Source of the DNA: Desulfocapsaceae bacterium | GTDB taxonomy: Bacteria; Desulfobacterota; Desulfobulbia; Desulfobulbales; Desulfocapsaceae | Assembly: GCA_031292275.1 (NCBI GenBank) | Contig: JARLHL010000048.1 | Span: 1 to 64,000 of the forward strand | Direction of reading: 5' to 3' | DNA length: 64,000 nt | Shown here: in pieces, positions 55,418 to 64,000 of the stretch | Numbering within the stretch: position 1 is the first letter of the stretch | Layout of the letters: every line of letters starts with the position of its first letter | Notes under the pieces: generated by a model | Told to the model about the DNA's origin: nothing | The model's input: the letters and a program-made list of their open reading frames with translations, nothing else | The model's database searches: none | Position numbers and translations under genes: made by a program

Positions 55418-56278
55418 TTATCTACGGGAAGGGGGCTCGGCCACCGGGACCTTCCATTCGGTATCGAAGCCCAGCCCCTCCAGGATGGCAACACCCCGTT
55501 CCATATTGACCCCGATAGAGGACAGGCCGTGTGAATCGTCTCCGGGCACAACGGCAATGCCGAGTTCCCGGGCCTGCCTGAGGATGGATTCGGTGATATA
55601 GGGTTCCTGCGCCCCCTTGAGCAGGGCCCGGAGGTTGAAATCCATGATCAGCCCCCGCTCGCTGATGAGTTCCAGGTTCCTGCGGATGCGGCAGGCGATG
55701 TCGGGCTTCAGGAGCCGTTGCCGATAGTCGGGGTCGAACATCCGGATCAGGTCGAAATGGCCGACCACGGCGGGGCTCAACAGTCTGATCATCTCGTACT
55801 GCTGATCAAAATACCGGCAGTAGAGCGCATCGATCCCACCCGCCGCCGCGGCTGTAATCGCGTACTGTTCCTTGGAATAATCGAAATTCATGTCGTTGAC
55901 GAAATGGACCGAACCGACGATGTATTCAGGCTGGAACCGTTCCATCAGCAGGGGAATAAAGGCCTCATAGCCGCTGTAGGTCTCGATCTCCATGGCCACA
56001 TAGATCTTGAGCTTGGCGGCGTATTTCTGCTGTAGCCTCCGGCATTCCAGCATATAGGCGGCAAATCTGTCGAAGAGAATCGCAGGGGTCAGCCCCGCCT
56101 CCTTCTGATCAGGATAGAGGAGATCGTCCCGCAGTCCGGGCACATGCTCCGTGATGCCCACCCAGGCAAAGCCGTGGCTGATATAGGCGCGGATAATCTC
56201 CTCCAGTGAGTCTGTCGCATGGTGGCAGAACTGACCGCTATGACCACCGTGCACGGACACAAACGTCGGCTTTCCCAT
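55418..56278 (-). CDS. PHP-family histidinol-phosphatase
   Basis: A 286-residue PHP phosphoesterase of the HisK type. The metal-binding motif is HGGHSGQFCHHA (H10, H13 from the chosen start), followed by GITEHVPG, EIETYSGYE, SVHFVNDMNFDYS and late GDDSHGLSSIG. It would dephosphorylate histidinol phosphate in histidine synthesis; related PHP proteins have other substrates. The start at 56278 has GGAGGAAAG upstream. It follows the M20 gene by about 143 nt. Confidence 0.8.
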   Translation of the reverse strand: MGKPTFVSVHGGHSGQFCHHATDSLEEIIRAYISHGFAWVGITEHVPGLRDDLLYPDQKEAGLTPAILFDRFAAYMLECRRLQQKYAAKLKIYVAMEIETYSGYEAFIPLLMERFQPEYIVGSVHFVNDMNFDYSKEQYAITAAAAGGIDALYCRYFDQQYEMIRLLSPAVVGHFDLIRMFDPDYRQRLLKPDIACRIRRNLELISERGLIMDFNLRALLKGAQEPYITESILRQARELGIAVVPGDDSHGLSSIGVNMERGVAILEGLGFDTEWKVPVAEPPSRR

Positions 56279-56421
56279 CTCGTCTCTTTCCTCCTGCTGC
56301 ATCTGTAGCTCAACGCGCAATCACAGGCCCAGTCGGCCGGTGATCCGCCTCTCACGCTGCCCGTGACGGCAAGGATGCATTTCGCTCCATCCCTGCCCCG
56401 GCGGGAAATCCGGGTACTGCT

Positions 56422-57543
56422 TTATTGTCCGGCCGGGGAAGAAAGCACTTCCATCAGCAGCTGGTAGTAAATCCCGGCTGCGGCCAGGACCTCCGCCTCA
56501 TCAATGCACTCGTCGGGGACATGGGCCTTGGCCAGACTGCCCGGCCCCAGCAGGATGGGTTTAATCCCATGCGCCCAAAGCAGATTGGCATCGGAATGGC
56601 TGGGAAAGGCCGCAGGCGACCAGGGCAGGGCCCGCTGATCATATATTTTCTGCAGCGCCTCCACCACAGGACCTTTCCCCGGCAGATCGTAGCCGTCCTG
56701 GATGGTATGGAAACGCACCTCCATCGGGTCTTTCGTCCCCGGACTGCACACCACCTCCTCCAGTTCGGCGCAAAAGGCCCCGGTGGGGGTGTGCGGCGGC
56801 AGATGAAAGTCCACCCAGGCCTGGCACCATTCCGGGACGGCAAAGCCGGACTTCGAGGTGAGCAGATCGCGAATGTTGTATACGGCCTCCGGCCGCTGAT
56901 CCAGATGATGGGTCAGTGCCAGAAGGGTCTTCAGCATTTTTTCTACCGGGCTATGCCTCCCTCGGGCCAGGGAGGCATGGCGGCGTTTACCCTGGGCAGT
57001 CAGCTGCATCTCAATATAGCCGTAATGGGCAAGGCAGGGAGCGAGCCCCGTGGGTTCGGCAATAATACACCAGGGGAAATGCAGGTCCTCCAGCAGCCTG
57101 GCCGCACCATCACCGTTTTCCTCCTCTCCCACCACCAGGATCAGGGCCGCCGGCACATCAGGACCGGCGGTTTCCCAGAGACAAAGACAGGCCTCGATGA
57201 TGGCGGCACAACCGCCCTTCATGTCGGCGGCGCCCAGCCCGGAGATGACACCCCCCTCCCGGGAAAAGCCGAAGGCCTCCAGATCGTGGGCGCTGACGGT
57301 GTCCAGGTGGCCGATCAATGCCAGCTGGATGTCGACGCCGGGAGGGGCCACAATCAGATTATAGCGGCCATCCTCCAGCATCTGCCTGCCGACCGGCAGC
57401 CCGCGCTTCTTAAAAAAGGCATACAGATATCCAAGCAACTCCTCTTCCTTGCCGGAAGGGCTGTAGATATCCATCATACGCTGGAGCAGCCGGAGCAGAC
57501 GCCTGGGCTGAATAGGATCCTGCGGGGGAGGGAGGGCAGTCAT
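56422..57543 (-). CDS. M20 family metallopeptidase (ArgE/DapE/ACY1)
   Basis: A 373-residue zinc hydrolase with metal-binding motifs ALIGHLDTVS, GLGAADMKGGC, VVGEEENGDGA and a late PAFPSHSDANLL. It resembles acetylornithine deacetylases and related acyl-amino acid hydrolases such as LysK. The dimerisation domain in the middle (HASLARGRHSPVEKML) is present. It starts 4 nt after the GNAT stop, which suggests a matched pair of acetyltransferase and deacylase. The exact substrate is uncertain. Confidence 0.88.
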   Translation of the reverse strand: MTALPPPQDPIQPRRLLRLLQRMMDIYSPSGKEEELLGYLYAFFKKRGLPVGRQMLEDGRYNLIVAPPGVDIQLALIGHLDTVSAHDLEAFGFSREGGVISGLGAADMKGGCAAIIEACLCLWETAGPDVPAALILVVGEEENGDGAARLLEDLHFPWCIIAEPTGLAPCLAHYGYIEMQLTAQGKRRHASLARGRHSPVEKMLKTLLALTHHLDQRPEAVYNIRDLLTSKSGFAVPEWCQAWVDFHLPPHTPTGAFCAELEEVVCSPGTKDPMEVRFHTIQDGYDLPGKGPVVEALQKIYDQRALPWSPAAFPSHSDANLLWAHGIKPILLGPGSLAKAHVPDECIDEAEVLAAAGIYYQLLMEVLSSPAGQ

Positions 57544-57547
57544 GGCT

Positions 57548-58081
57548 CTATTTTTTCCCCTGGCCGTTGCCTTTTTTTTCCGGGGATGGCTGCTGGCGAC
57601 CGGAAAGGTTCATAGTCAGGTAGATATGCTCCTGAGGATTGGTGAACCCCATCTTGCGAAAAAACTGCAGGGCCGGCAGGTTATCCGCTTCGGTATCGAC
57701 GATGAGCATCCGTACGCCCTCATCGAGCATGGTCTCCAGAAAGAAATTGGCCAGACGATCGGCAATGCCCTGCCGAGAGAAGGCAGGATCCACCCCCATC
57801 CAGATCAGATGTCCGTATTTCCAGGCAGATTTTGATTTGCTGATCACTGTGCCCAGAACGAATCCGGCCATCTGGTCGTCAATTTCGGCCACAAAACAGA
57901 ATTCCGCATCGCTCTGATACAGACCGACGACCTCAAATTCATCCCAGGTCCGGTACAGATTGGGCACCGTATTGGCGGTAAAAAGCTTTTCGCCCAGATG
58001 AAAGACAGGCGCCAGATCATCCACCTCCATGGGACGGATTTTCAGTCCCGGGGGCTTTTTTTTCAATTCACTTCTCGACAT
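57548..58081 (-). CDS. GNAT family N-acetyltransferase
   Basis: A 177-residue acetyltransferase. The acetyl-CoA binding motif A is VDPAFSRQGIADRLANFF, after the strand GHLIWMGV, and the domain opens KIRPMEVDDLAPVFHLGEKLF. The start is taken at 58081 (MSRSELKKK); a GGAGGAG lies about 13 bases upstream, rather far, so a nearby alternative start is possible. It is paired with the M20 peptidase. The substrate is unknown. Confidence 0.82.
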   Translation of the reverse strand: MSRSELKKKPPGLKIRPMEVDDLAPVFHLGEKLFTANTVPNLYRTWDEFEVVGLYQSDAEFCFVAEIDDQMAGFVLGTVISKSKSAWKYGHLIWMGVDPAFSRQGIADRLANFFLETMLDEGVRMLIVDTEADNLPALQFFRKMGFTNPQEHIYLTMNLSGRQQPSPEKKGNGQGKK

Positions 58082-58279
58082 GAGTGATGAAGATCTCCTC
58101 CCAAAAATTTTATAGACAACAATCGACGACAAAGGTATGCCGGTTGCACGCCTTTTTCAAGCCCTAATCTCCAATATCGCTGACCGGCAGGCAAATAATG
58201 CGGCCCCGCATCACTCCTCATCTCATGTCGAACGATCCCGGCCTTAATGCAAATAGAATTGCGTAAAACCTGCACCAGC

Positions 58280-58329
58280 CATAACTCCCCATTGGGGTTA
58301 TGCGTCGATTATTTTCATACAGAATCGAC
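58280..58329. other. Two adjacent inverted repeats upstream of the PilZ gene
   Basis: First dyad 58280-58302 (CATAAC...GTTATG, with CCCC and GGGG inside and loop ATT), second dyad 58304-58329 (GTCGATT and AATCGAC, loop 12). They lie 86-135 bp before the PilZ start, in a gap of 333 bp. They could be tandem RNA hairpins or operators. Confidence 0.4.
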
Positions 58330-58414
58330 ATTCCTCTCGATATTTCAGCAAAATAATTTATATTAGATACAGGTATTATAGTCAGCGTTTCCCGATGCAA
58401 CTCTTTCCAGGAGC

Positions 58415-58819
58415 ATGAAAACCTTGGAAACAAAAAAGAGAAAAAGCGGTCCAAAGATCTCAAACGGCCGACTTTATTCAAAAAGGAAACATCCTCGCTT
58501 TCAGGTAGACGGACTTGCGTGTCATATTGCTGACGGGAATCTGGTCTTGGACGGGGTGGTTGGCGATATCTCCAGCGGCGGTTTCAAGATGGCCAATTTA
58601 CCGCAGAGTTTCATGGCCGACCGGCATATCTACAAGGCAGTACTGTCAGGAAACGGCCATCATCATCCTCTCGTCGTTATTCCATGCTGGTCAGAAAAAA
58701 CAGCAAACAGCCAGGTGGAGACGGTCGGATTCCGGATTATCGAGGCATCCTGGGAATGGACGGAATACATTTTGAATACCGCCAGTGTTCTTGAAAATAT
58801 CAATTCCTTCGAAGCCTGA
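58415..58819 (+). CDS. PilZ domain protein
   Basis: A 134-residue stand-alone PilZ protein. The c-di-GMP signature is the basic motif KRKHPRFQ at about residues 23-30 and DISSGG at about 52-57 ([DN]xSxxG). The rest is a short beta barrel. It would bind c-di-GMP and control motility or exopolysaccharide output. AGGAG sits only one base before the ATG at 58415, so a TTG three codons later (58424) may be the real start. Confidence 0.88.
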   Translation: MKTLETKKRKSGPKISNGRLYSKRKHPRFQVDGLACHIADGNLVLDGVVGDISSGGFKMANLPQSFMADRHIYKAVLSGNGHHHPLVVIPCWSEKTANSQVETVGFRIIEASWEWTEYILNTASVLENINSFEA

Positions 58820-59015
58820 CCCAGACTGATTCTTCAGGTCCGGCAGCACTGGTATCCGGAAGGGCCGGTTTCCACTCGGCACGGGAATTCTTCTGCAGAA
58901 ATTGGCTGAGGAGGTTCCCGGACGCGAAAGTGCCGAAGCTGTCGGCAGCCCGAACAGGCAGCTGCCGACATCGGCACAGTACCCCCCTCCTGCAGGAATT
59001 TCCCGCCTAAAAGTC

Positions 59016-61292
59016 CTATGCTTCCATGGTTTCCATTGCATTCTTATGCTGGGCCTGGGCCACGGTTATGGCAATAATGGTGGCCACGTTTTCCATATCG
59101 CTGTTGCGTTGGACCACATTGAAAGGCCTGCTGAGCCCCATGAGCAGAGGTCCGATGGCCTTTACCCCGCCAAGCCGCTCCAGAAGCTTGTAGGAGATAT
59201 TCCCCGAGGTCAAATCGGGAAAGATCAGGATGTTGGCATGCTTGCCGAGACGGTTAAAGGGAAACCGCTCGTTTAAGATCGTATCGACAAGAGCAGTGTC
59301 CGCCTGCATCTCGCCATCAATAAGGATGTCCGGCCGGCGCCGTCTGACAATATCCATGGCCGAAGTCACCTTGTCCACCTCAGGGTGCTGGACACTGCCG
59401 AAATTGGAGAACGACAGCATGGCTACCCGCGGCTGCATATCGAAAAAGGCCGCTGCCTCGCTGGCCAGAATGGCAATCTCGGCCAGATCCTCGGCACTGG
59501 GTTGAATATTGACGGTGGTATCGGTAAAGAGCAGGGTGCGATTTTTCGAGATCATCAGATAGAGGCCGGAGACCTTGGACACCCCCTGCCGCCGGTCGAT
59601 GACCTGAAGGACGGGGCGGATAGCGTTGGGATAGGAATCAGCGACCCCGTGCACCTGGCCGTCAACCAGACCTTCCCGAACCAGCATTGCCCCGAAAACA
59701 TAGGGGTTCTTAAGTTGCCGCCGGACTTCGTCCATAGGCCAGCCCCGCCGCTGCCGCATTTTGAAGAGCCTGTTGGCAAAGGATTCCATATAGGGATTGC
59801 TCTCCGGATCGATGATCTCGATGCCCTCCAGCGGGATCTGCAGGCCGGCGGCAATGACTGCAATCTTTTTCAGATTGCCAAGCAGAACCGGCTTGGCAAT
59901 CCCGTCGCGCAGGGTATGATGGGCTGCCCTGATAATCACAGGGAGACTGCCCTCGGGCAGGACAATACGCTTGGGGTCCTGCTGAGCCCGCATGATGATC
60001 TTGCGCAGAAGTTCACGCTCGGGCCCGAGGGTCGCCTCCAGTTTATTCACATAGACCGAATGTTCAGGCATCGCGATCCGGGCCACACCGCTGGCCACGG
60101 CCGCTTCGGCCACGGCCGGCACCACCTTGAGGAGCACCTGGCTGTCAAAGGGTTTGGGAATGATGTAGTCGGCCCCGAACCTGATAGGCTTACCGCCATA
60201 GGCCCGGAGGACCGCATCGGGGACATCTTCTCTCGCCAGCTCGGACAGGGCCCGTACTGCCGCAACTTTCATTGCCTCGTTAATGGTGGTGGCGCCGACA
60301 TCCAGAGCCCCGCGAAATATATACGGAAATCCCAGGACATTATTAACCTGGTTGGGGAAATCGGATCGCCCCGTGGCCACAATCGCATCGGGCCGCGCCG
60401 CTTTAGCCTCTTCATAGCCGATCTCCGGATCCGGGTTGGCCAGCGCAAAAATAATCGGCGCCGGATTCATCCCCTGTAATAATTCGCGGGTGAAGGCCCC
60501 CTTGGATGAGAGCCCTACCAGCATATCCGCCCCCTGCACCGCCTCCTCCAGGGTCCGGCATGCGGTCTCGCAGGCAAACTCCTCCTTATACGGATTCATC
60601 CCTTCCGTCCGGCCCTTATAGATGACCCCCCGGGTATCCACCATTATCACGTTTTCCCGTACTACACCTAAAAGGACGTAGAGTCTGGCGCAGGCTATTG
60701 CCGCCGCCCCCGCCCCGTTGACCACCACGCGAAGTCCGGAAAGCTTTCTGGAGGTGAGCATCGCCGCGTTGATCATAGCGGCAGCCGAAATGATCGCCGT
60801 GCCATGCTGGTCATCATGAAAGACCGGGATGGACATCTCCTTTCTCAGCCGCTCTTCGATATAGAAACACTCGGGGGCCTTAATATCCTCCAGATTTATC
60901 CCCCCGAAGGTCGGCTCAAGATGTTTGACCGTGCGGATGAACTCATCGGGATCGGTGGCGTTGATCTCCAGATCAAAGACATCGATATTGGCGAACCGTT
61001 TAAAGAGGACCGCCTTTCCCTCCATCACCGGCTTGCTGGCCAGGGCCCCGATGGACCCCAGGCCGAGCACGGCCGTGCCGTTGGAAATGACGGCGATCAG
61101 ATTGGCCCTGTTGGTATATTCAAAGGATTTTTTTGGGTCTTTTTCAATCTCGAGGCAGGGAACCGCCACCCCGGGCGTATAGGCCAGGCTCAGATCTGCC
61201 TGGGTCATAAAGGCCTTTGTCGGCACAACCTCCGTCTTTCCCGGCCTGGGTTCCCGATGGTACCTGAGCGCCTCTTCATCGTAGTGCTTCAT
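59016..61292 (-). CDS. maeB: NADP-dependent malic enzyme with phosphotransacetylase domain
   Basis: A 758-residue MaeB-type enzyme. The malic domain (about 1-430) carries [32 protein letters not shown] and [17 protein letters not shown]. The phosphotransacetylase-like domain (about 430-758) starts near [23 protein letters not shown] (given in parts) and includes GIEIIDPES and [11 protein letters not shown]. It decarboxylates malate to pyruvate with reduction of NADP; the C-terminal domain is regulatory, responding to acetyl-CoA or acetyl phosphate. It stands alone. Confidence 0.93.
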   Translation of the reverse strand: MKHYDEEALRYHREPRPGKTEVVPTKAFMTQADLSLAYTPGVAVPCLEIEKDPKKSFEYTNRANLIAVISNGTAVLGLGSIGALASKPVMEGKAVLFKRFANIDVFDLEINATDPDEFIRTVKHLEPTFGGINLEDIKAPECFYIEERLRKEMSIPVFHDDQHGTAIISAAAMINAAMLTSRKLSGLRVVVNGAGAAAIACARLYVLLGVVRENVIMVDTRGVIYKGRTEGMNPYKEEFACETACRTLEEAVQGADMLVGLSSKGAFTRELLQGMNPAPIIFALANPDPEIGYEEAKAARPDAIVATGRSDFPNQVNNVLGFPYIFRGALDVGATTINEAMKVAAVRALSELAREDVPDAVLRAYGGKPIRFGADYIIPKPFDSQVLLKVVPAVAEAAVASGVARIAMPEHSVYVNKLEATLGPERELLRKIIMRAQQDPKRIVLPEGSLPVIIRAAHHTLRDGIAKPVLLGNLKKIAVIAAGLQIPLEGIEIIDPESNPYMESFANRLFKMRQRRGWPMDEVRRQLKNPYVFGAMLVREGLVDGQVHGVADSYPNAIRPVLQVIDRRQGVSKVSGLYLMISKNRTLLFTDTTVNIQPSAEDLAEIAILASEAAAFFDMQPRVAMLSFSNFGSVQHPEVDKVTSAMDIVRRRRPDILIDGEMQADTALVDTILNERFPFNRLGKHANILIFPDLTSGNISYKLLERLGGVKAIGPLLMGLSRPFNVVQRNSDMENVATIIAITVAQAQHKNAMETMEA

Positions 61293-61827
61293 CGTCCTTC
61301 CTCCCTCTGTCCCGTTGTATTCCGCTGATCACATCTGCAGCTGCTCCCCTTGAGCGTACGGCTCTTCCTGCTTGCCGGCCTCCCGACTCTATCAGAATCT
61401 CTGACTGTATCAGAAAATGGGCCTAAATACCAGCCTTGCCGACAGCAGGAGCCGGTTGGAAAAATTTCTTTCCGGCAGCATCGCAGTCCGCCCGACTAAA
61501 ACGAAATCTCCAGCCCAGAATGGACAGCAGGGGGGGCCTGAAGTATAAAACCCCACAAGGGGGCGAGGGCGATGAATAAAAGAAGATCCGCTTCTTCGCA
61601 GGCAGTCCCTGCCGGGAAGTATCCGGGGTACAGGGAGGGGACGGGACGTGTACAGCCCTTCGCATGAACCGGGAATTTCAGACCCAGCGGTCTTTGGACT
61701 TCGCCAACACCGGGGCCAGAAACATTTTTTTTACAGAGCGGACAAATCGTGGTCCTTCTTGGGGACAGACTTCAGGTCTGCCCCCAAATAACGGTCCCTT
61801 CTTCGGCGGGGCGGGACCGCTGCTGCA
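61293..61827. other. 535-nt gap between maeB and the lipoprotein gene, with one inverted repeat
   Basis: No gene accepted. One open frame (minus, around 61423-61665) is compositionally odd and unlike any known protein. The dyad at 61759-61787 is the only structure found. Confidence 0.5.
61759..61787. repeat. Inverted repeat TTGGGG...CCCCAA, REP-like
   Basis: TTGGGG-A-CAGAC, loop, then GTCTG-C-CCCCAA. The arms are 11 pairs with one mismatch, length 29 in total. It has the shape of REP-type palindromes and sits downstream of the lipoprotein gene, where it may act as a hairpin at the mRNA end. Only one copy was seen in the window. Confidence 0.4.
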
Positions 61828-62412
61828 TCACTGCCTTCCCCTGATCGCATCCTGCAGCCGGCGGTCTTCAAGGATCTTGGTGATCGTCTCCGTCAGCTGG
61901 TCGTTGAGCATCGTCTCCAGAAAAAGGACCTGCGGCCGGGTCAACGATTCCTTATTGGCCTCCCGGTTATACTCCAGGGTAACGACGTTTCCGTAATTGC
62001 CGACAATGATCTGCAGACGGGTTCTGGCCTGGCTTTCATACAGGGCGCGGGGCTTGGTGACCTTGGCCTGCAGTTCCTTGACCAAGACGGTGATGGAGAT
62101 ATCGGACCTGTCACCCAGATTCAATCCCTGCTGCCGGAGCCCCTGGACCAGGCTGTCCTTGATCAGGACCTGCGGGGGAATGCGGTTCGTCAGCCTCTGG
62201 ACCGGTTCATTGTCCATTTCGTACAGGATGACTGACGGATCAGGGCGTTTATCCCGGCCGATCACGATCACATCCAGGGCGGCCGGATATATCCCTGCCG
62301 ACTGACCTTTAATATCAGGCATAAGATCCGCCTTCTCCGGCATGGTATTCGCACACCCGGCCAGAATCATCGCCACCAACGCCAGTATCCCCGCCAGCAA
62401 TCCTCTGTTCAT
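61828..62412 (-). CDS. YajG-family-like lipoprotein
   Basis: A 194-residue lipoprotein with a signal sequence and lipobox LILAGCANT-like (MILAGC, cysteine at about residue 20). The central part has DRSDISITVLVKELQAKV and VVTLEYNREANKES, features of YajG-type uncharacterised lipoproteins. Function unknown. Its ATG overlaps the stop of the glycosyltransferase gene (TAATG), so the two are translationally coupled. Confidence 0.75.
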   Translation of the reverse strand: MNRGLLAGILALVAMILAGCANTMPEKADLMPDIKGQSAGIYPAALDVIVIGRDKRPDPSVILYEMDNEPVQRLTNRIPPQVLIKDSLVQGLRQQGLNLGDRSDISITVLVKELQAKVTKPRALYESQARTRLQIIVGNYGNVVTLEYNREANKESLTRPQVLFLETMLNDQLTETITKILEDRRLQDAIRGRQ

Positions 62413-64000
62413 TACGCCCCATCCTCTCTGGTTGCGGCCCGTTCTTCGGTCTCAGGCACGCCTGCGGCCGTCAAGGTCATATTGTTGATTATTTTCTTCG
62501 GCAGTTTGGCAAAGCCGCTGACCAGTGACATGAATACCGCCGCCCCATAAGGAATGGACTGGATCAGCAGCACAATTATCCAGACCATCAGATCCGGAGT
62601 ATCGGTCCCCTGCAGGCTGGCAACCCCAATGGCCGCAAGCCAGAGCGCCACCATGATCACCCCCTCCTCCCTCGCCGACTGCAGGGCCTGGAAGACGGCA
62701 TGGGCCTTGGCCTTCTTCGGCGTCCGGAAAAACGGTTTATCCTTGGTGACAAAACCCGACAAAATCGCCAGCGAAATGGTGTGGGACAGGGACAGGCCCG
62801 CCACCGCCGAAGCAAGGGTCTGGGTGACGGTGGCACCGACCCTGGTCCGGTAGAGATAGATCATCTTTCCCATCTTGAAGACGAACAGGATCAGAGGCAT
62901 GAACGACAGGATCACCAGCGGCGGATCGACGAGATGAACAAAGAGGCACATCCCGGTGGACCAGGCCAGGGCCGCTATGGTGAATATCAGATTTATGCTG
63001 TCCGCAAGCCAGGGAAGCCAGCCGGCGATGAAATGGTACCGCTGCCCGCGGGTCAGGGCCGAGGCATCCCTGCCCATGAGGGCCCCGAGATGGCGCCGCA
63101 TGATCTGGATCGCTCCATAGGCCCAGCGGGCCCGCTGTTTCTTGAAATCCAGGAAGGTATCGGGCATCAGGCCCTTGCCATAGGACTGCGGGATATAGGT
63201 GGCCTCATAGCCCTCTTCAAAGATCTTCAGCCCCAGTTCGGCATCCTCGGTGATACACCAGTCGGACCAGCCGCCGACCTCCACCAGGACCGACTTCCGG
63301 ACCATGGTCATGGTGCCGTGCTGGATGATGGCGTTGCGTTCGTTGCGGGTCAGCATCCCGATGTAAAAAAATCCCTGGTATTCGGAATAACACATGGCCT
63401 TGAAAAGATTCTCTCCGTCATCCCTGTAATCCTGCGGGGCCTGGACAATGGCGATCTTCGGGTTCTGAAACTGCGCGGCCATATCGTGCAGCCAGTCGGA
63501 GGTCACCATATAATCGCTGTCGATCACCGCGATGACGCTTGCCTCCTCGGCGGTCTGGGCCAGGGCATAGTTGAGGGCCCCGCCCTTAAAACCGGCCAGG
63601 GGATCGACGTGGAAGAAACGAAAACGCGGCCCCAGCTTTTCGCAGTGGGCCTTAACAGGCTGCCAGACCGCAGGATCCTTGGTGTTGTTGTCCATCACAA
63701 TCACCTCAAAGCGGGGATAATCCAGCTGTGCCAGGGCGTCCAGGGTTTCGATCATCATATCCGGGGGCTCATTGTAGGCCGGCACGTGCACGGACACCAT
63801 GGGGAACTGGTCTTCCGGCAGCTTCCGGCTCACAAAGGGCCTGCGCCAGGTGGAGACCCAGGTGGCCTCCGCCCATTCATGGGCCTCGGTAAACAGAACC
63901 ACCACCACGCCGATCATGCCGATGATCATCAAGATGCCGATAACGATGGACAAGAGCGTCAGATACTGCCGGGAATAGCTGTAAATGACCCAGACCGCAG
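62412..64000 (-). CDS. Membrane glycosyltransferase family 2 (cellulose synthase-like), N-terminus outside window
   Basis: At least 528 residues; the frame stays open through the right edge (AVWVIYSYSRQYLTLL... before the TTG at 63953), so the real start is outside. The catalytic set is NNNTKD, DSDYMV, TEDAEL and KQRARWAYG (the (Q/R)xRW motif), as in processive beta-glycan synthases. Membrane helices at both ends place the active site in the cytosol. It would polymerise a polysaccharide; the sugar is unknown. A lipoprotein gene is coupled to its 3' end. Confidence 0.9.
   Translation of the reverse strand, partial: AVWVIYSYSRQYLTLLSIVIGILMIIGMIGVVVVLFTEAHEWAEATWVSTWRRPFVSRKLPEDQFPMVSVHVPAYNEPPDMMIETLDALAQLDYPRFEVIVMDNNTKDPAVWQPVKAHCEKLGPRFRFFHVDPLAGFKGGALNYALAQTAEEASVIAVIDSDYMVTSDWLHDMAAQFQNPKIAIVQAPQDYRDDGENLFKAMCYSEYQGFFYIGMLTRNERNAIIQHGTMTMVRKSVLVEVGGWSDWCITEDAELGLKIFEEGYEATYIPQSYGKGLMPDTFLDFKKQRARWAYGAIQIMRRHLGALMGRDASALTRGQRYHFIAGWLPWLADSINLIFTIAALAWSTGMCLFVHLVDPPLVILSFMPLILFVFKMGKMIYLYRTRVGATVTQTLASAVAGLSLSHTISLAILSGFVTKDKPFFRTPKKAKAHAVFQALQSAREEGVIMVALWLAAIGVASLQGTDTPDLMVWIIVLLIQSIPYGAAVFMSLVSGFAKLPKKIINNMTLTAAGVPETEERAATREDGA

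Noticed and set aside
63954-64000. TTG at 63953 as the start of the glycosyltransferase
   Set aside because: The frame is open to the window edge with a hydrophobic stretch typical of the family N-terminus, so the true start is beyond 64000.

Overview
The window reads as chromosomal DNA of an anaerobic, diazotrophic, H2-using bacterium, most likely a deltaproteobacterium (Desulfobacterota, perhaps Desulfobulbales-like). This placement is an inference from gene content: an Fe-only nitrogenase with nifI1-nifI2 between anfH and anfD, a Tat-exported [NiFe] hydrogenase with cytochrome b, a CbiK-type cobaltochelatase, and a prkA/yeaH/spoVR/prkA cluster. No rRNA, tRNA, CRISPR array, prophage or insertion sequence was seen.

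Left part (about 0.3-18.2 kb). After the tail of an ABC ATPase comes a minus-strand block transcribed leftward: anfA, then anfH-nifI1-nifI2-anfD-anfG-anfK-anfO and a gamma-glutamylcyclotransferase-like gene. The nitrogenase is the iron-only type (anfG present, AnfD and AnfK signatures). A sigma-54 -24/-12 promoter with exact GG-N10-GC spacing precedes anfH. Directly upstream on the same strand is a transport operon: HmdB-like radical SAM enzyme, TonB-dependent receptor, BtuC-type permease, ATPase, binding protein, TonB. It diverges from a modE-type regulator, with candidate ModE operators in the AT-rich gap. Together these suggest a ModE-governed uptake system for molybdenum, tungsten or a metal chelate, linked to the metal-responsive backup nitrogenase. 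This is the best candidate here for a poorly described system.

Middle part (18.3-42.2 kb). Housekeeping genes (aspS, hisS, pcnB, nitronate monooxygenase-like, CDP-alcohol phosphatidyltransferase) lead to a complete plus-strand [NiFe] hydrogenase locus: small and large subunits, cytochrome b, hypF-hypC-hypD-hypE, maturation protease, hypA, hypB. It could recycle the H2 made in quantity by Fe-only nitrogenase. Then come hemC with a clear terminator, an EEP-family phosphatase, a two-component system, a YfiH/laccase-domain protein and cbiK.

Right part (42.2-64 kb). A three-gene group pairs a deacetylase with a Cys-rich tail, a HyuA/oxoprolinase-type ATPase and a second gamma-glutamylcyclotransferase. 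It is followed by prkA-yeaH-spoVR-prkA2, an MFS transporter, a GNAT/M20 peptidase/PHP phosphatase group, a PilZ protein, malic enzyme maeB, and a lipoprotein plus membrane glycosyltransferase running off the right edge.

One further signal is not explained by the genes. A gap-free 103-nt sequence occurs three times, always in the sense direction of the preceding gene: between nifI1 and nifI2, over the end of modE, and between hypD and hypE. Its 3' half can form a hairpin whose arms change in a compensating way between copies, and two copies end in the ribosome binding site of the next gene.
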